A stretch of DNA of 64,000 bases from Pseudomonas sp. Os17 (GCF_001547895.1 NZ_AP014627.1:5583501-5647500), one strand, 5' to 3'; positions 27,595-37,382 are shown, counted from the first letter of the stretch. Notes: a model not told the origin generated them from the letters alone. Numbers and translations are program-made.

Positions 27595-28950
27595 TCAGCG
27601 ATCCCCGTACTCACGGATCGGGTACATCGCGCACAACGCTTCGGTCTGTTGTCGGAACTGCTCCTGCAATCCGGGCTCCAGGGTGTATTTCTGCTCGCCG
27701 TGGGGCTGCACCTGATCGAGTATCCGGCACACCAGGTCGACGATCTGGCGACACCCTTGGGCGTCCACGTGGCGCTGGGCGATGGAGCCTGTGCCGATAC
27801 ACAAGCCATTGGCTGCAAATGATGATCGGTTTTCCCTCGGACCGCGTTTTTTGCTGACGATGATTCCACACTTCTCCAGCGCCGATTCGGCGATGGAGCC
27901 GCTGATGCCGCCACGCAAGCGCAGCAAGATCGTGTGATTTTCCGTTCCTCCCCCCACGACCTCGTAGTCCCGCTCCATGAACGCGCAAGCCATTTCATCT
28001 GCCGTGGCGCGAATCCGCCCCATGTAGGCATCAAACAGCGGGGACATCGCATAGCCCAACGCGGCAGCCTTGGCGGCAATCACGTTGACGGCAGGCGCGC
28101 CTTGCATACCGGGGGAAACCGCTTGTTCGAGAACCCGGCGAAAACTCGACCTCAGTCCAGGCACTTTGGTGTCTGCATCACGACCGGAGAGAATCAGACC
28201 TCCACGCGGGCCGGCGAGCTGCTTGTGGGTGCAGGTGATTGTGACGTGCGCGGCATCGATCGGGCTCGGATGGCGCCCTGTGGCCACCAGCCCGGCGATA
28301 TGGGAAATATCGGCAAGCACGATGGCCCCGGCCTCATCGGCAATGGCACGAAAGCGCTGGAAGTCCACGACCCGAGAATGGGCCGTCGCCCCGCAAATGA
28401 TGATCCGCGGACGATGGGCCATCGCCAGTTGGCGCACTTCTGCGTAATCGATCTCCCCCTGGGATGTGGTGCCGTAGCGAACAGCCTTGTAGTTGGCCTC
28501 CGTGAAGGCTTCCACTCGGCCATGTGCAAGGTGCCCACCCTGTTCGAGGGCCATGCCCAGGATCGTATCCCCAGGCTCGGCCAGCGCCGTCAGCACCTGG
28601 TAAATGGCATTCGAGGCCGAGTGTGATTGCACGCACGCGTATTGGGCAGAGAACAGCTCCCGAGCGCGTCGGATCGCCAGAGCCTCAACCCGATCAACGT
28701 TTTCACACCCACTATAATGACGCCGGCCGGGAGCGCCCTCGACCGTGACGTTGACCAGCGCCGAGGCTGATGCCGCCAAGCTCCGGGGGCCGGCCGCGCA
28801 GGAAGATGAAACCAAAGACAGTGTGCGGTGTTGGCGCGTGACTTCCGCGTCCAGGATGCTTGCCAGCTCCGTGTCTTCAGCGCGCAGATCGGCCAGACCG
28901 CGTCGCAGCAGGTCGGCCTGGGTCCTGAGTGGTTCAGTGTCAGCTGCCAT
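27595..28950 (-). CDS. Divergent serine hydroxymethyltransferase-like PLP enzyme
   Basis: A 451-residue fold-type I PLP enzyme clearly related to GlyA but divergent. It keeps the PLP lysine in CTHKQLAGPRGG (Lys243) and the glutamate in VEGAPGRRHYSG (Glu71, equivalent to E. coli Glu57). The tyrosine equivalent to E. coli Tyr55 is Thr69, and the IASEN motif reads VSSSC (residues 47-51). These changes suggest a specialised substrate, perhaps as in threonine transaldolases or alpha-methylserine enzymes, rather than the folate one-carbon cycle. Start is ATG 28950. It is divergent from the regulator/VUT pair and unlikely to be the housekeeping glyA. Confidence 0.8.
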   Translation of the reverse strand: MAADTEPLRTQADLLRRGLADLRAEDTELASILDAEVTRQHRTLSLVSSSCAAGPRSLAASASALVNVTVEGAPGRRHYSGCENVDRVEALAIRRARELFSAQYACVQSHSASNAIYQVLTALAEPGDTILGMALEQGGHLAHGRVEAFTEANYKAVRYGTTSQGEIDYAEVRQLAMAHRPRIIICGATAHSRVVDFQRFRAIADEAGAIVLADISHIAGLVATGRHPSPIDAAHVTITCTHKQLAGPRGGLILSGRDADTKVPGLRSSFRRVLEQAVSPGMQGAPAVNVIAAKAAALGYAMSPLFDAYMGRIRATADEMACAFMERDYEVVGGGTENHTILLRLRGGISGSIAESALEKCGIIVSKKRGPRENRSSFAANGLCIGTGSIAQRHVDAQGCRQIVDLVCRILDQVQPHGEQKYTLEPGLQEQFRQQTEALCAMYPIREYGDR

Positions 28951-29482
28951 TCTTCTGTGTCCCTTCCTTGTGTGTTGCGCGCCACGAACGACAGCACGCT
29001 TCCTGGGTATCACGTTCGTTTGTCTGCATCGGGCTTATCCAAGCCTCGGCGTCAGACTCTATAAGCCGCAACAAAATTAATCAAAGAATTAAACATTTTC
29101 CAAATTAAATGATGCTTTTCTTATCGAGGAAGGGCAGCCTCAGCCTTGCGCTAGCGAGTACCTTCATGGTCGAGAGCCATGACGCCAAGCCTGCGGGACT
29201 GTATTGTCATGGCCGGCGCATGCGACAATTTTTCCTCGGTGACGCTGATCCAACTCCTGCCGAAGGCAGGATCACTCAAGAAACCGACTGCGAAAGCCCC
29301 CAGGATGGAGGCAGTCCGGCTAAAGGAGCATAGGTTGGTACAGACTTCGAAAAATCCGACATACATCTACCGCATTGATCTGGCCGATCTCGTCTCGGCG
29401 TCGGGCGACTGAATGCCTGATACGGCTCTATAACTTGCAAAGATTCAATGGGTTACGGCCAAAAGGAAGTGGTGAGTATCTG
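28951..29482. promoter_or_regulatory. Divergent non-coding region with several inverted repeats
   Basis: 532 bases without a convincing gene between the SHMT-like gene and the HTH regulator. An AT-rich stretch at 29070-29110 contains TTAAT/ATTAA (29077-29092), a candidate operator or promoter. Further right are TCATGG/CCATGA (29164-29169, 29177-29182) and CCATGAC/GTCATGG (29177-29183, 29206-29212), which share one arm and so are mutually exclusive. They are followed by CCTGCC-GAA-GGCAGG (29256-29270) and GACTGC/GCAGTC near 29284-29313. It could be an attenuating leader for the regulator/VUT transcript. Confidence 0.5.
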
Positions 29483-30085
29483 ATGCATAAAAGAGAAAGA
29501 ACCGAGCATTTAAAAAGCAACATCAAGTACTTGATAAAAAGCCGTGGTGAGACACAACTGTCTTTGTGCAACGCCAGCGGGCTGACCAGAACGACCATTT
29601 ACAACATTCTGGAAGGCAAGGTCACCAACGTACAGCAGTCCACCATTCGAAAAATCTCTGACTTTTTTGGCGTCTCCTACGAAGAAATAGAGACTGTCGA
29701 CTTTGAAGAAAAGGAGATCATCGAGAGCAGCATCTCCCCTCAAGGAAACATGAACCCGGCGGCCGTTCCGATCATCAAGGAGAGCCTGCTGATGGCCAAC
29801 ATGGACAAACGCATTGGGGAACTGGCGACGCTCTATCCATTGACTTACTACTTCGGCACTTCCTACAACCTGATAGCGGTGCTGCTGGAGAACGAAATCA
29901 ACGGAATGAATGAACCCGGCGATCTGTTGATCGTACAAAAGGGCTCCTCGACCGACGACAAAGAAAAACTGGCTTACGACAAACTGACAGGCAGGCTGCT
30001 CATCTTGAATGATGTTTGTCCCGACTCAGATCGCATGATTGTAGTGGGCGATATCATTGAGGAGCGGTTCAATGACTGTCCATGA
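29483..30085 (+). CDS. HTH (XRE-like) regulator with degenerate S24-type C-domain
   Basis: A 200-residue DNA-binding protein. The N-terminal helix-turn-helix spans about residues 8-62 (LIKSRGETQLSLCNASGLTR and TTIYNILEGKVTNVQQSTIR). The C-terminal part contains NEINGMNEPGDLLIVQKGS near residue 140, resembling the S24/LexA-type fold but without an obvious Ser-Lys dyad, so self-cleavage is doubtful. It overlaps the start of the membrane protein gene by 14 bases, indicating coupling. It probably controls its own operon and perhaps the divergent SHMT-like gene. Confidence 0.72.
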   Translation: MHKRERTEHLKSNIKYLIKSRGETQLSLCNASGLTRTTIYNILEGKVTNVQQSTIRKISDFFGVSYEEIETVDFEEKEIIESSISPQGNMNPAAVPIIKESLLMANMDKRIGELATLYPLTYYFGTSYNLIAVLLENEINGMNEPGDLLIVQKGSSTDDKEKLAYDKLTGRLLILNDVCPDSDRMIVVGDIIEERFNDCP

Positions 30086-30953
30086 AAGCGAAATCGAAAA
30101 CAGCAAATACAAACTTCTGGGTTTCGAGAACAATAAAAAACTTGCCGTAATCATGATCATTGCTACAGGCAAGGTCATCAGAATCAAGCTAAGAGAGGTA
30201 CTGAACAGTGAAATAATGGATAACCTGAACAAAACGGAAATCAAGAATCTGTATCGAAAGCTCTATTCCCAGGGAGACACGCTGACCGCATACGACCTGA
30301 ACGATCGCCATGAGAACTCATGGATGATTTATATAATCCTGAACTTGTTGCTCGTCACATTTTATATATTCACCAGTATTGCAGCGACAAAACCCATTTA
30401 TCTGGAGTCGCTGGACATCATCATTACTCCTGGTACCTTCCTTTACTCCATTACTTTTTTGATCGTCGACTTGTTAAACGAAAACTTTGGACTCCGGTTA
30501 GCCAGAAGAGCCATTTTCTTTGCATTCGCTAGCACATCCACGGTTTTCATCCTGCTCTACGGCTCGACCTTCCTGCCAGGTATGCCAGGCTGGAAGCTTG
30601 AAACGCCCTACAATGACGTGATCATTCAGGTGTCATCCGTACTGGTAGCCTCCTCTGTTTCATTCCTTGTTTCTGAAAACATAAACTCATACTTGCTGTG
30701 CAAGATAAAAGAGCTGACAAATTCCAGATTTTTGTTCTTGCGAATATTCCTCAGCACCTTCTTCGCGGTCATTATCGACAGCTTCCTGTTTTGCTATATC
30801 GCCTTCTATGGATTGATGAAAAACAGCGACATTCTCAACATGATCTTTTTTCAGATTGCGATAAAAGTGTTTTTTGCACTCTTCAATATCTTGCCCGCTT
30901 ACGGCGCAAGATCACTGTTCAAGAGATACATGAGCAGCAACCAGACAAAATGA
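30072..30953 (+). CDS. VUT/YhhQ-family membrane protein with N-terminal extension
   Basis: A 293-residue protein whose C-terminal ~200 residues match the VUT (Vut_1) family, known from E. coli YhhQ as a queuosine-precursor importer. Typical signals are PGTFLYSITFLIVDLLNENFG (here about residues 133-153) and the closing YGARSLFKRYM. There are about six membrane helices. The first ~85 residues are hydrophilic and absent from YhhQ; their role is unknown. Start ATG 30072 follows GAGGAGCGG and lies inside the end of the regulator gene. The cargo may not be a queuosine precursor. Confidence 0.75.
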   Translation: MTVHESEIENSKYKLLGFENNKKLAVIMIIATGKVIRIKLREVLNSEIMDNLNKTEIKNLYRKLYSQGDTLTAYDLNDRHENSWMIYIILNLLLVTFYIFTSIAATKPIYLESLDIIITPGTFLYSITFLIVDLLNENFGLRLARRAIFFAFASTSTVFILLYGSTFLPGMPGWKLETPYNDVIIQVSSVLVASSVSFLVSENINSYLLCKIKELTNSRFLFLRIFLSTFFAVIIDSFLFCYIAFYGLMKNSDILNMIFFQIAIKVFFALFNILPAYGARSLFKRYMSSNQTK

Positions 30954-31001
30954 TCTGGCACTGAATATCATCCAGATGTCCCATCAATAGGTTCTAAATA
31001 A

Positions 31002-31034
31002 AAAACCCCGCCCTTCTCTCGAAGACGGGGTTTT
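31002..31034. terminator. Bidirectional terminator
   Basis: AAAACCCCG (31002-31010) pairs with CGGGGTTTT (31026-31034) around a 15-base loop. It serves the rightward VUT gene and the leftward cytochrome b561 gene. Confidence 0.85.
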
Positions 31035-31052
31035 CTCTGCTCCGACGATACC

Positions 31053-31607
31053 TCAAGCCGAGGTCGTGCTACCGGCCATGCGCCGCAGGATATGCCCCTG
31101 GCCTTTGACGCAGTGCAGGATCACCGCGGCCACATGACCGACGATCAGTACCAGCAAGGTCCAGCCCAGGAGGCTATGGAAGCTGTTGCCCAGGTCGGTC
31201 ATCCACTGGATCTTCGGCCCTTCGAAGCCGCTCATCACCGGCAGCCCGAAGGCGGAAAACGCTCGCCCGGAGCCGTACTGGCGCAGCAGCCCGAGAAACG
31301 GAATGGCGAACATCCCGGCATACAGCAGCCCATGCCCCAGGCGCGCGGCCAGGTTCAGGCTCGGCGGCCGACGATGCCGGTTCAGCAGGCTCCAGAACAG
31401 CCGCACCAGCAACAGCCCCATCAATAGCAGCCCGACTTGCTTGTGGGTCGGCCAGAGGAACTTGTCCAGTGCCGAATCCTCCAGCAGGTAATGGGCGGCG
31501 GTCGAGCAATAGATCCAGGCAAAGGCCAGCGCCATGGCCCAGTGCAACCCACGACTGACCGCGCCGTAACGCTCCTGGCTGTCGTTCATTTCAATACGGC
31601 TTTGCAT
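31053..31607 (-). CDS. Cytochrome b561 family protein
   Basis: A 184-residue four-helix di-heme membrane cytochrome. The N-terminal RYGAVSRGLHWAMALAFAW supplies the first heme histidine. THKQVGLLLMGLLLVRLFW provides the second, and FHSLLGWTLLVLIVGHVAAVILH the paired histidines of the last helices. Such proteins transfer electrons from quinol, for example to superoxide. ATG 31607 is preceded by GAGTGG; GTG 31616 and ATG 31589 are alternatives. It is a single-gene unit between two terminators, unconnected with cyoE. Confidence 0.87.
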   Translation of the reverse strand: MQSRIEMNDSQERYGAVSRGLHWAMALAFAWIYCSTAAHYLLEDSALDKFLWPTHKQVGLLLMGLLLVRLFWSLLNRHRRPPSLNLAARLGHGLLYAGMFAIPFLGLLRQYGSGRAFSAFGLPVMSGFEGPKIQWMTDLGNSFHSLLGWTLLVLIVGHVAAVILHCVKGQGHILRRMAGSTTSA

Positions 31608-31710
31608 TGCATCCACTCAGGTTCATCCACGAGCGGCGCATTTTACCCGGCCAGGCGGAGCCTTCGGACCGAAAAGCTTTAAATGATGTGACCGTCGCGC
31701 CAGCGGATAA

Positions 31711-31746
31711 AAAAAGCCCCGCACTTCTTACGAAGGCGGGGCTTTT
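31711..31746. terminator. Terminator of the cyo operon
   Basis: AAAAAGCCCCGC at 31711-31722 pairs with GCGGGGCTTTT at 31736-31746. T-runs flank both sides; the leftward direction ends cyoABCDE just after the cyoE stop. Confidence 0.87.
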
Positions 31747-31762
31747 CTGTGGCCTGGACAGC

Positions 31763-32650
31763 TTAGTGCGCGTAGGTCAGCAACAGCTCGGTCGGGGCCT
31801 TGAAATCCACCGACATCATCACGCTCAGCGCGGTGATGGTGAAGATCGAGAACACGAACAGCTTGCGCGCCCACACGGTGTCATCCACCGCCTTGTAGCC
31901 GGTCCAGGCCATGTACAGCCAGTACATGCCCATCGCCGCCGCTACCGCCAGGTAGCTCATGCCGGCGTAACCGCTGAAGGTCAGCATCAGGGTCGCCACC
32001 AGGAACGCCAGGATGTAGAGCAGGATGTGCTTCTTGGCCACGCGAATGCCGCGCTTCACCGGCAGCACCGGAATCGATGCGGCCAGGTAATCGTTGAAGC
32101 GGAAGATCGCGATGGCGTAGGAATGCGGCATCTGCCACAGGCTGAACATCACCAGCAGGGTCAGCGCGGCCATGTCGAAGCTGTTGCTCACGGCCACATA
32201 ACCGATCACCGGCGGCATGGCCCCGGACAGACTGCCCACCAGCGTGCCGTGAACCGACTTGCGCTTGAGGTACAGGCTGTAGAGGCCGACGTAGATGACA
32301 AAGCCGATTACCGCGAACAACGCGGCCAACGGGTTGGCCACGTAGTACAGCAGGGCGACGCCGGCGATCCCGAGGAGGGAGGCATAGACCAGGGCCACTT
32401 CCAGGGAGATCAGGCCCTGGACCAGCACGCGGTTCTTGGTGCGCTCCATCTTCAGGTCGATGTCTCGGTCGATGCAGTTGTTGAACACGCAACCGGACGC
32501 TACCACCAGCGAGGTGCCGATCATGGCGGCCAGGAAAATGGCCAGATCGACATGCCCTTTCGAGGCCAGGAAAAACCCGCCTGCCACAGAAAGCACGTTA
32601 CCGAAAATGATCCCCGGTTTGGTGATTTGGATAAAGTGCTTGAGCGACAT
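31763..32650 (-). CDS. cyoE: Protoheme IX farnesyltransferase (heme O synthase)
   Basis: Farnesylates heme B to heme O for the cytochrome bo3 oxidase. The 295 residues form about nine membrane helices. [20 protein letters not shown] near residue 52 carries the N-D-x-x-D polyprenyl-diphosphate motif of UbiA-type enzymes, with the second aspartate-rich loop around FRFNDYLAA. It is the last gene of cyoABCDE, 10 bases after cyoD, and precedes a strong terminator. Confidence 0.95.
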   Translation of the reverse strand: MSLKHFIQITKPGIIFGNVLSVAGGFFLASKGHVDLAIFLAAMIGTSLVVASGCVFNNCIDRDIDLKMERTKNRVLVQGLISLEVALVYASLLGIAGVALLYYVANPLAALFAVIGFVIYVGLYSLYLKRKSVHGTLVGSLSGAMPPVIGYVAVSNSFDMAALTLLVMFSLWQMPHSYAIAIFRFNDYLAASIPVLPVKRGIRVAKKHILLYILAFLVATLMLTFSGYAGMSYLAVAAAMGMYWLYMAWTGYKAVDDTVWARKLFVFSIFTITALSVMMSVDFKAPTELLLTYAH

Positions 32651-32660
32651 CGGGTTTACC

Positions 32661-32990
32661 TCACTTGGCCATCATGACGGTGTGGATGCTGAACATGATC
32701 CACAACGACAGACCAACCAGCAGAACAATGACCAGCGCGGCGAAGATGAACGCCACCACGTTGTTGCGCTGTGCCGCGGAACGGTCCAGGTGCAGGAAGT
32801 ACACCAGGTGCACCAGCACCTGGATCACGGCGAATGCCAGGACGATCCACAGGGTCACGTCTTTAGGCAGCGACGGGTACATCACCAGGCCGAACGGGAT
32901 CAGTGTCAGGATGACCGACAGGATGAAGCCGATGGCGTAGGACTTGACGCTGCCGTGACCGGCTTCGTCGTGGGAGTGTGCGTTGGCCAT
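32661..32990 (-). CDS. cyoD: Cytochrome bo3 ubiquinol oxidase subunit IV
   Basis: A 109-residue small subunit with three membrane helices, stabilising the oxidase complex. It begins [21 protein letters not shown] and contains [13 protein letters not shown], matching CyoD. Its start codon directly abuts the cyoC stop, so the genes are translated together. Confidence 0.93.
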   Translation of the reverse strand: MANAHSHDEAGHGSVKSYAIGFILSVILTLIPFGLVMYPSLPKDVTLWIVLAFAVIQVLVHLVYFLHLDRSAAQRNNVVAFIFAALVIVLLVGLSLWIMFSIHTVMMAK

Positions 32991-33617
32991 TTACATAGTC
33001 CCCATCAGGTAAACAACGGTGAATACGCAGATCCACACCACGTCCAGGAAGTGCCAGAACAGGCTCAGGCAGCTCAGACGGGTCTTGTTGGTCGCCGTCA
33101 GGCCGTTTTTCTGCACCTGGTACATCATGATCGCCATCCAGATCAGACCGCTGGTCACGTGCAGACCGTGGGTGCCGACCAGGGTGAAGAACCCGGACAG
33201 GAAGCCGGAACGGCTAGGGCCGTAGCCTTCGGAGATCAGCAGGTGGAACTCGTTGATCTCCATGCCGATGAAGCCCAGGCCGAACAGGAAGGTCATGGCC
33301 AGCCAGCCCAGCACCTGCTTCTTGTTGCCCCGGAAGAACGCCAGCATGGCGAAGCCGTAGGTGATCGAACTGAACAGCAGCAGAGCGGTTTCGCCCAGTA
33401 CGTAAGGCAGTTCGAAGATGTCGTGGCCCGACGGGCCACCCGCTACGTTGTTAACCAGTACCGCGTATACCGCGAAGATCGACGCAAACAGAATGCAGTC
33501 GGTCATCAGGTAGAGCCAGAAACCGAATACGGTCATCTCGCCCGAGTCGTGGTGATGGTCATCGTGCCCATGGTCATCGACATGGGCGTGTCCAGCATTG
33601 GTCACTAAGTTCGACAT
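32991..33617 (-). CDS. cyoC: Cytochrome bo3 ubiquinol oxidase subunit III
   Basis: A 208-residue subunit of the heme-copper oxidase type III family with five membrane helices. The histidine-rich N-terminus ([18 protein letters not shown]) precedes [21 protein letters not shown], a typical subunit III helix. [13 protein letters not shown] near residue 147 is also conserved. It lies 3 bases after cyoB. Confidence 0.95.
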   Translation of the reverse strand: MSNLVTNAGHAHVDDHGHDDHHHDSGEMTVFGFWLYLMTDCILFASIFAVYAVLVNNVAGGPSGHDIFELPYVLGETALLLFSSITYGFAMLAFFRGNKKQVLGWLAMTFLFGLGFIGMEINEFHLLISEGYGPSRSGFLSGFFTLVGTHGLHVTSGLIWMAIMMYQVQKNGLTATNKTRLSCLSLFWHFLDVVWICVFTVVYLMGTM

Positions 33618-33620
33618 GGA

Positions 33621-35639
33621 TTAAGCCTGTTCCAACGAGGTTTCAACACGGGTAGCCGGGATCTTGTTCTCCGATACCAGACGCTTGTGCTGTTCGGCTT
33701 CGATGCGCTCGATCGTCTCGACCGGCACCATGTAGCCTTGATCATCACGGGCAGCGTGGATCGCGAAATAGATCACGGTGCCGGCCAGGCTTGCGATGGC
33801 CAGCCACCAGATGTGCCAGATCATGGCGAAACCGAACACGGTCAGCAGGGCCCCCATGACCACACCGGTAGCGGTGTTGTTGGGCATGTGGATCGGCTGG
33901 TAGCGGCTTGGCTGCGCGTAGGCAGTGCCGTCTTCCTTGGCTTCGGTGAACGGGTCGATGCCTTCGGCTTTGGGCAGTACCGCGAAGTTGTAGAACGGAG
34001 GTGGCGACGAGGTCGACCATTCCAGGGTGTGGGCGTTCCATGGGTCGCCGGAAACGCACATGTTCTGCTTGCGGTCACGCACGCTGACGTACAGCTGGAT
34101 CAGCTGGCAGGCGATGCCCACGGCGATCATCAGTGCACCCACCATGGCCACGTACAGGTATGGCACCCACTCAGGGTTGGTGGTGGCGTTCAGACGACGG
34201 GTCATGCCCATGAAGCCCAGTGCGTAGAGCGGCATGAAGGCGACGAAGAAGCCCGAGATCCAGAACCAGAAGGCAGCCTTGCCCCAACCTTCATGCAGCT
34301 TGAAGCCGAAGGCTTTCGGGAAGTAGAAGCTGAAGCCGGCGATGTAGCCGAACACCGCGCCGCCGATGATCACGTTGTGGAAGTGAGCGATCACGAACAG
34401 GCTGTTGTGCAGGACGAAGTCCGCACCCGGGATGGCCAGCAGTACGCCGGTCATGCCGCCAATGGCGAAGGTCACCATGAAGCCCAGGGTCCACAGAACC
34501 TGGCTGGTGATACGCAGACGGCCGTGGTAGATGGTGAACAGCCAGTTGAACAGCTTCACCCCGGTCGGGATCGAGATCAGCATGGTGGCCAGGCCGAAGA
34601 AGGCGTTGACGCTGGCACCCGAACCCATGGTGAAGAAGTGGTGCAGCCAAACCATGAAGCCCAGGATCGAGATCGCGCCGGAAGCGTAGATCATCGAGTG
34701 GTGACCGAACAGGCGCTTGCCCGAGAAGGTCGAGATCACTTCGGAGAAGATACCGAACGCCGGCAGGATCAGGATGTACACCTCGGGGTGACCCCAGGCC
34801 CAGAACAGGTTCACGTACATCATTGGATTGCCACCAAGTTCATTGGTGAAAATGTGGAAATCCATGTAACGGTCAAGCGTCAGCAGTGCCAGGGTGGCGG
34901 TGAGGATCGGGAACGAAGCCACGATCAGCACGTTGGCCCAGGTGCAGGTCCAGGTGAAGATCGGCATGTCCATCATCTTCATGCCAGGGGTACGCATTTT
35001 CAGCACGGTGGCCAGGAAGTTGACCCCCGTCAGCGTTGTCCCCAGACCCGATAGCTGCAGCGCCCAGATGTAGTAGTCCACACCCACGCCCGGGCTGTAT
35101 TGCAGGCCCGACAGCGGCGGATAGGCAACCCAGCCGGTCTTGGCGAATTCGCCGACGCCCAGGGACAGGTTGATCAGCACCACGCCCGATACCAGCAGCC
35201 AGAAGCTCAGGGAGTTGAGGAACGGATAGGCCACGTCACGCGCGCCGATCTGCAGCGGCACGACAAGGTTCATCAGGCCGGTGAAGAATGGCATCGCCAT
35301 GAAGATGATCATGATCACACCGTGGGCGGTGAAGATCTGGTCATAGTGTTCAGGTGGCAGGTAGCCAGGCGAACCCTCGGTGGCCATGGCCAGCTGGGTA
35401 CGCATCATGATGGCGTCGGCGAAGCCACGCAGGAGCATGACCATGGCGACGATGATGTACATCACACCGATTTTCTTGTGGTCGACGGACGTCAGCCACT
35501 CGGTCCACAGGTAGGTCCACTTCTTGAAGTAGGTGATTGCCGCGAACAGCGCCACACCACCGAGCAGGATCATGGCAACGGTCACCATGACGATCGGCTC
35601 GTGGAACGGTATCGCTTCCAGACTTAATTTACCAAACAT
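33621..35639 (-). CDS. cyoB: Cytochrome bo3 ubiquinol oxidase subunit I
   Basis: Catalytic subunit that reduces O2 to water at the heme O3-CuB centre and pumps protons. The 672 residues have the low-spin heme ligand in [12 protein letters not shown] (about residue 105), the CuB/tyrosine helix [17 protein letters not shown] (about residue 283), the HHFF histidine pair near residue 333 and HFHNVIIGG near residue 420. Length and order match E. coli CyoB. Start is ATG 35639, 3 bases after the cyoA stop. Confidence 0.97.
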   Translation of the reverse strand: MFGKLSLEAIPFHEPIVMVTVAMILLGGVALFAAITYFKKWTYLWTEWLTSVDHKKIGVMYIIVAMVMLLRGFADAIMMRTQLAMATEGSPGYLPPEHYDQIFTAHGVIMIIFMAMPFFTGLMNLVVPLQIGARDVAYPFLNSLSFWLLVSGVVLINLSLGVGEFAKTGWVAYPPLSGLQYSPGVGVDYYIWALQLSGLGTTLTGVNFLATVLKMRTPGMKMMDMPIFTWTCTWANVLIVASFPILTATLALLTLDRYMDFHIFTNELGGNPMMYVNLFWAWGHPEVYILILPAFGIFSEVISTFSGKRLFGHHSMIYASGAISILGFMVWLHHFFTMGSGASVNAFFGLATMLISIPTGVKLFNWLFTIYHGRLRITSQVLWTLGFMVTFAIGGMTGVLLAIPGADFVLHNSLFVIAHFHNVIIGGAVFGYIAGFSFYFPKAFGFKLHEGWGKAAFWFWISGFFVAFMPLYALGFMGMTRRLNATTNPEWVPYLYVAMVGALMIAVGIACQLIQLYVSVRDRKQNMCVSGDPWNAHTLEWSTSSPPPFYNFAVLPKAEGIDPFTEAKEDGTAYAQPSRYQPIHMPNNTATGVVMGALLTVFGFAMIWHIWWLAIASLAGTVIYFAIHAARDDQGYMVPVETIERIEAEQHKRLVSENKIPATRVETSLEQA

Positions 35640-35642
35640 CGT

Positions 35643-36587
35643 TTACTCCTCTGCCCCGGCAGCTGAATGCGAACTCACGTCCATCCCTTCGGTTGCGGCC
35701 ACTTCCTTTTCTTTCTTCTCGTGCTTGAGCGGCTTGCCCGGTTTCATGCCTTCATACTTGTCGATGACGGTCTGGAACAGGTTCGGCGCGTAGGCGGAGT
35801 AGAGCTCGACAGGATTGTTCTGGCTCGGCTTGGAAAGGGCTTCGTATTCAGCGGTGTCCAGCTGTTTAGGTGCCTTTTTGACTTCGTTTACCCAGGCGTC
35901 GAAATCTTCCTGACTGGTAGCGATCGCTTTGAACTTCATGCCGGTGAAACCCGCGCCGCTGTAGTTGGCGGAGATCCCTTCAAGTTCGGTGTTCTGGTTG
36001 GCAATCAGGTGCAGCTTGGTGGTCATGCCCGCCATTGCGTAGATCTGGCCGCCCAGGCCCGGGATGAAGAACGAGTTCATCACGGTGTCGGAGGTGACGC
36101 GGAAGTTCACCGGGGTATGGGCCGGGAACACGATCTTGTTGACGGTGGCGATGCCCTGGTCGGGGTAGATGAACAGCCACTTCCAGTCCATGGCGACCAC
36201 TTCGATGGTCACAGGCTTGGCGTCGGACTCCAGCGGACGGTACGGGTCCAGGGCGTGGGTCGACTTGTAGGTGACATAACCCAGGGCAATGATGATCAGC
36301 ACCGGAACCAGCCACACCGCGATCTCGATCTTGGTGGAGTGGGACCACTTGGGCGCGTAGGTCGCGTCCTTGTTCGAGGCGCGGTATTTCCAGGCGAAGG
36401 CGAAGGTCATGATGATGACCGGCACAACCACCAGCAGCATCAGGATGGTGGCCGTGATGATCAGGTTTCGTTCATCCAGACCAACCTGACCTTTGGGATC
36501 AAGCAAGGTCCATTTGCAGCCTCCCAGCATTAACATGCCGAGCAGCGGCAATAAGCCTAGTAATCTGGGGTACCTGTTTTTACTCAT
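35643..36587 (-). CDS. cyoA: Cytochrome bo3 ubiquinol oxidase subunit II
   Basis: Membrane-anchored lipoprotein subunit of the oxidase. The 314 residues start MSKNRYPRLLGLLPLLGMLM with a lipobox LMLGGC (Cys about 25), then two membrane helices and a periplasmic cupredoxin-like domain that lacks the CuA ligands, as in quinol oxidases. ATG 36587 follows GAGGTCGTGAG; a longer in-frame start 87 bases upstream would spoil the lipoprotein signal. It is the first gene of the operon. Confidence 0.95.
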   Translation of the reverse strand: MSKNRYPRLLGLLPLLGMLMLGGCKWTLLDPKGQVGLDERNLIITATILMLLVVVPVIIMTFAFAWKYRASNKDATYAPKWSHSTKIEIAVWLVPVLIIIALGYVTYKSTHALDPYRPLESDAKPVTIEVVAMDWKWLFIYPDQGIATVNKIVFPAHTPVNFRVTSDTVMNSFFIPGLGGQIYAMAGMTTKLHLIANQNTELEGISANYSGAGFTGMKFKAIATSQEDFDAWVNEVKKAPKQLDTAEYEALSKPSQNNPVELYSAYAPNLFQTVIDKYEGMKPGKPLKHEKKEKEVAATEGMDVSSHSAAGAEE

Positions 36588-37336
36588 CTCACGACCTCTA
36601 AAGCAGCTTGCGCAATGCAGTTGGGTTTTGATCGCCAACACTTCACCCTGCCAAGGGTTGGCATTTTTCTTCAATTGAATAAGGGCCTGCCCGTTGCGTT
36701 AAACGCTCAACGACACATCCCGGGCTAGCAGTGGTTCTTATTCGATCTCGTGGTCAAAGGCCTTGTTACAGACCAATTCCATTTGGTGCGGAAGTTTGGA
36801 AGGCGCCGACACCCGCAGTCGCACGGAGCGCTCAATCCGCCCCTCGACCGTCCTCGTGTGCTCAGGGATGAGCAGCGTCGGAAATTCAGTGCGGGCGATT
36901 GTAGATATGTCGCGTTTTATAAACCATGTCTTATCCCGAAATAATTTTTATCCCCCGGCGCAACAATCCCTCACGATTATTGCGGAGGATCAGAATGATA
37001 TCGATTTTTATTCTCAACAAAAAGCCCCAAAAGGGACTTCCAGCGCCCCCTTTCAACAGGCCGAACGAGCGGCTGAAAGCCGCCTTGGATAGGGCTTCAA
37101 CCCTTGTAAAACGGGCTTTGTGAAGAGATGTATAGATAGCAGGCTATGGATTTAACCCAGCCTGGGGATTTACACAAAGTGACAGACTTCAGGGGAACCG
37201 ATTACCCGATATGCAGTCTGTTGCCAGCCTCCCTCCGCCCCTGTGCGACCGCTACAGTGTGACAACATGTCGCACTTTTACCGCCCCCTCACTTGCCGCA
37301 AATCACGGACTTTTCAACAGCCGGATGAACGACATG
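36588..37336. other. Long non-coding region upstream of cyoA
   Basis: About 750 bases between cyoA and the terminator of dsbB. It must contain the leftward cyo promoter. Overlapping short frames here have no family character. A 7-base inverted repeat GTGCGAC/GTCGCAC occurs at 37243-37249 and 37269-37275, but it is far from cyoA. I found no full Anr/Fnr box (TTGAT-N4-ATCAA). Confidence 0.55.
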
Positions 37337-37373
37337 AAAAAGCCCCGGCCCCTGTTGAGGGACCGGGGCTTTT
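37337..37373. terminator. Terminator of dsbB
   Basis: AAAAGCCCCGG (37337-37347) pairs with CCGGGGCTTTT (37363-37373) and the stem extends inward with CCC/GGG. It lies 9 bases past the dsbB stop. Confidence 0.87.
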
Positions 37374-37382
37374 CCGGGTGAA

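Noticed and set aside
27595..28950. Housekeeping glyA
   Set aside because: Active-site substitutions, an unusual N-terminus and the accessory context argue for a paralogue with a different job.
29240..29300. Possible glycine riboswitch near an SHMT-like gene
   Set aside because: Only the CCGAAGG core is present; the flanking conserved segments of the aptamer are missing and the SHMT-like gene is on the other strand.
29109..29333. Open frame of 74 codons upstream of the HTH regulator, and an overlapping leftward frame of 71 codons
   Set aside because: Neither has a ribosome site, a domain or a membrane/signal pattern, and both overlap the inverted repeats, which explain the region better.
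36588..37336. Small open frames upstream of cyoA
   Set aside because: They overlap each other, lack ribosome sites and known domains, and the sequence looks like leader or spacer DNA.
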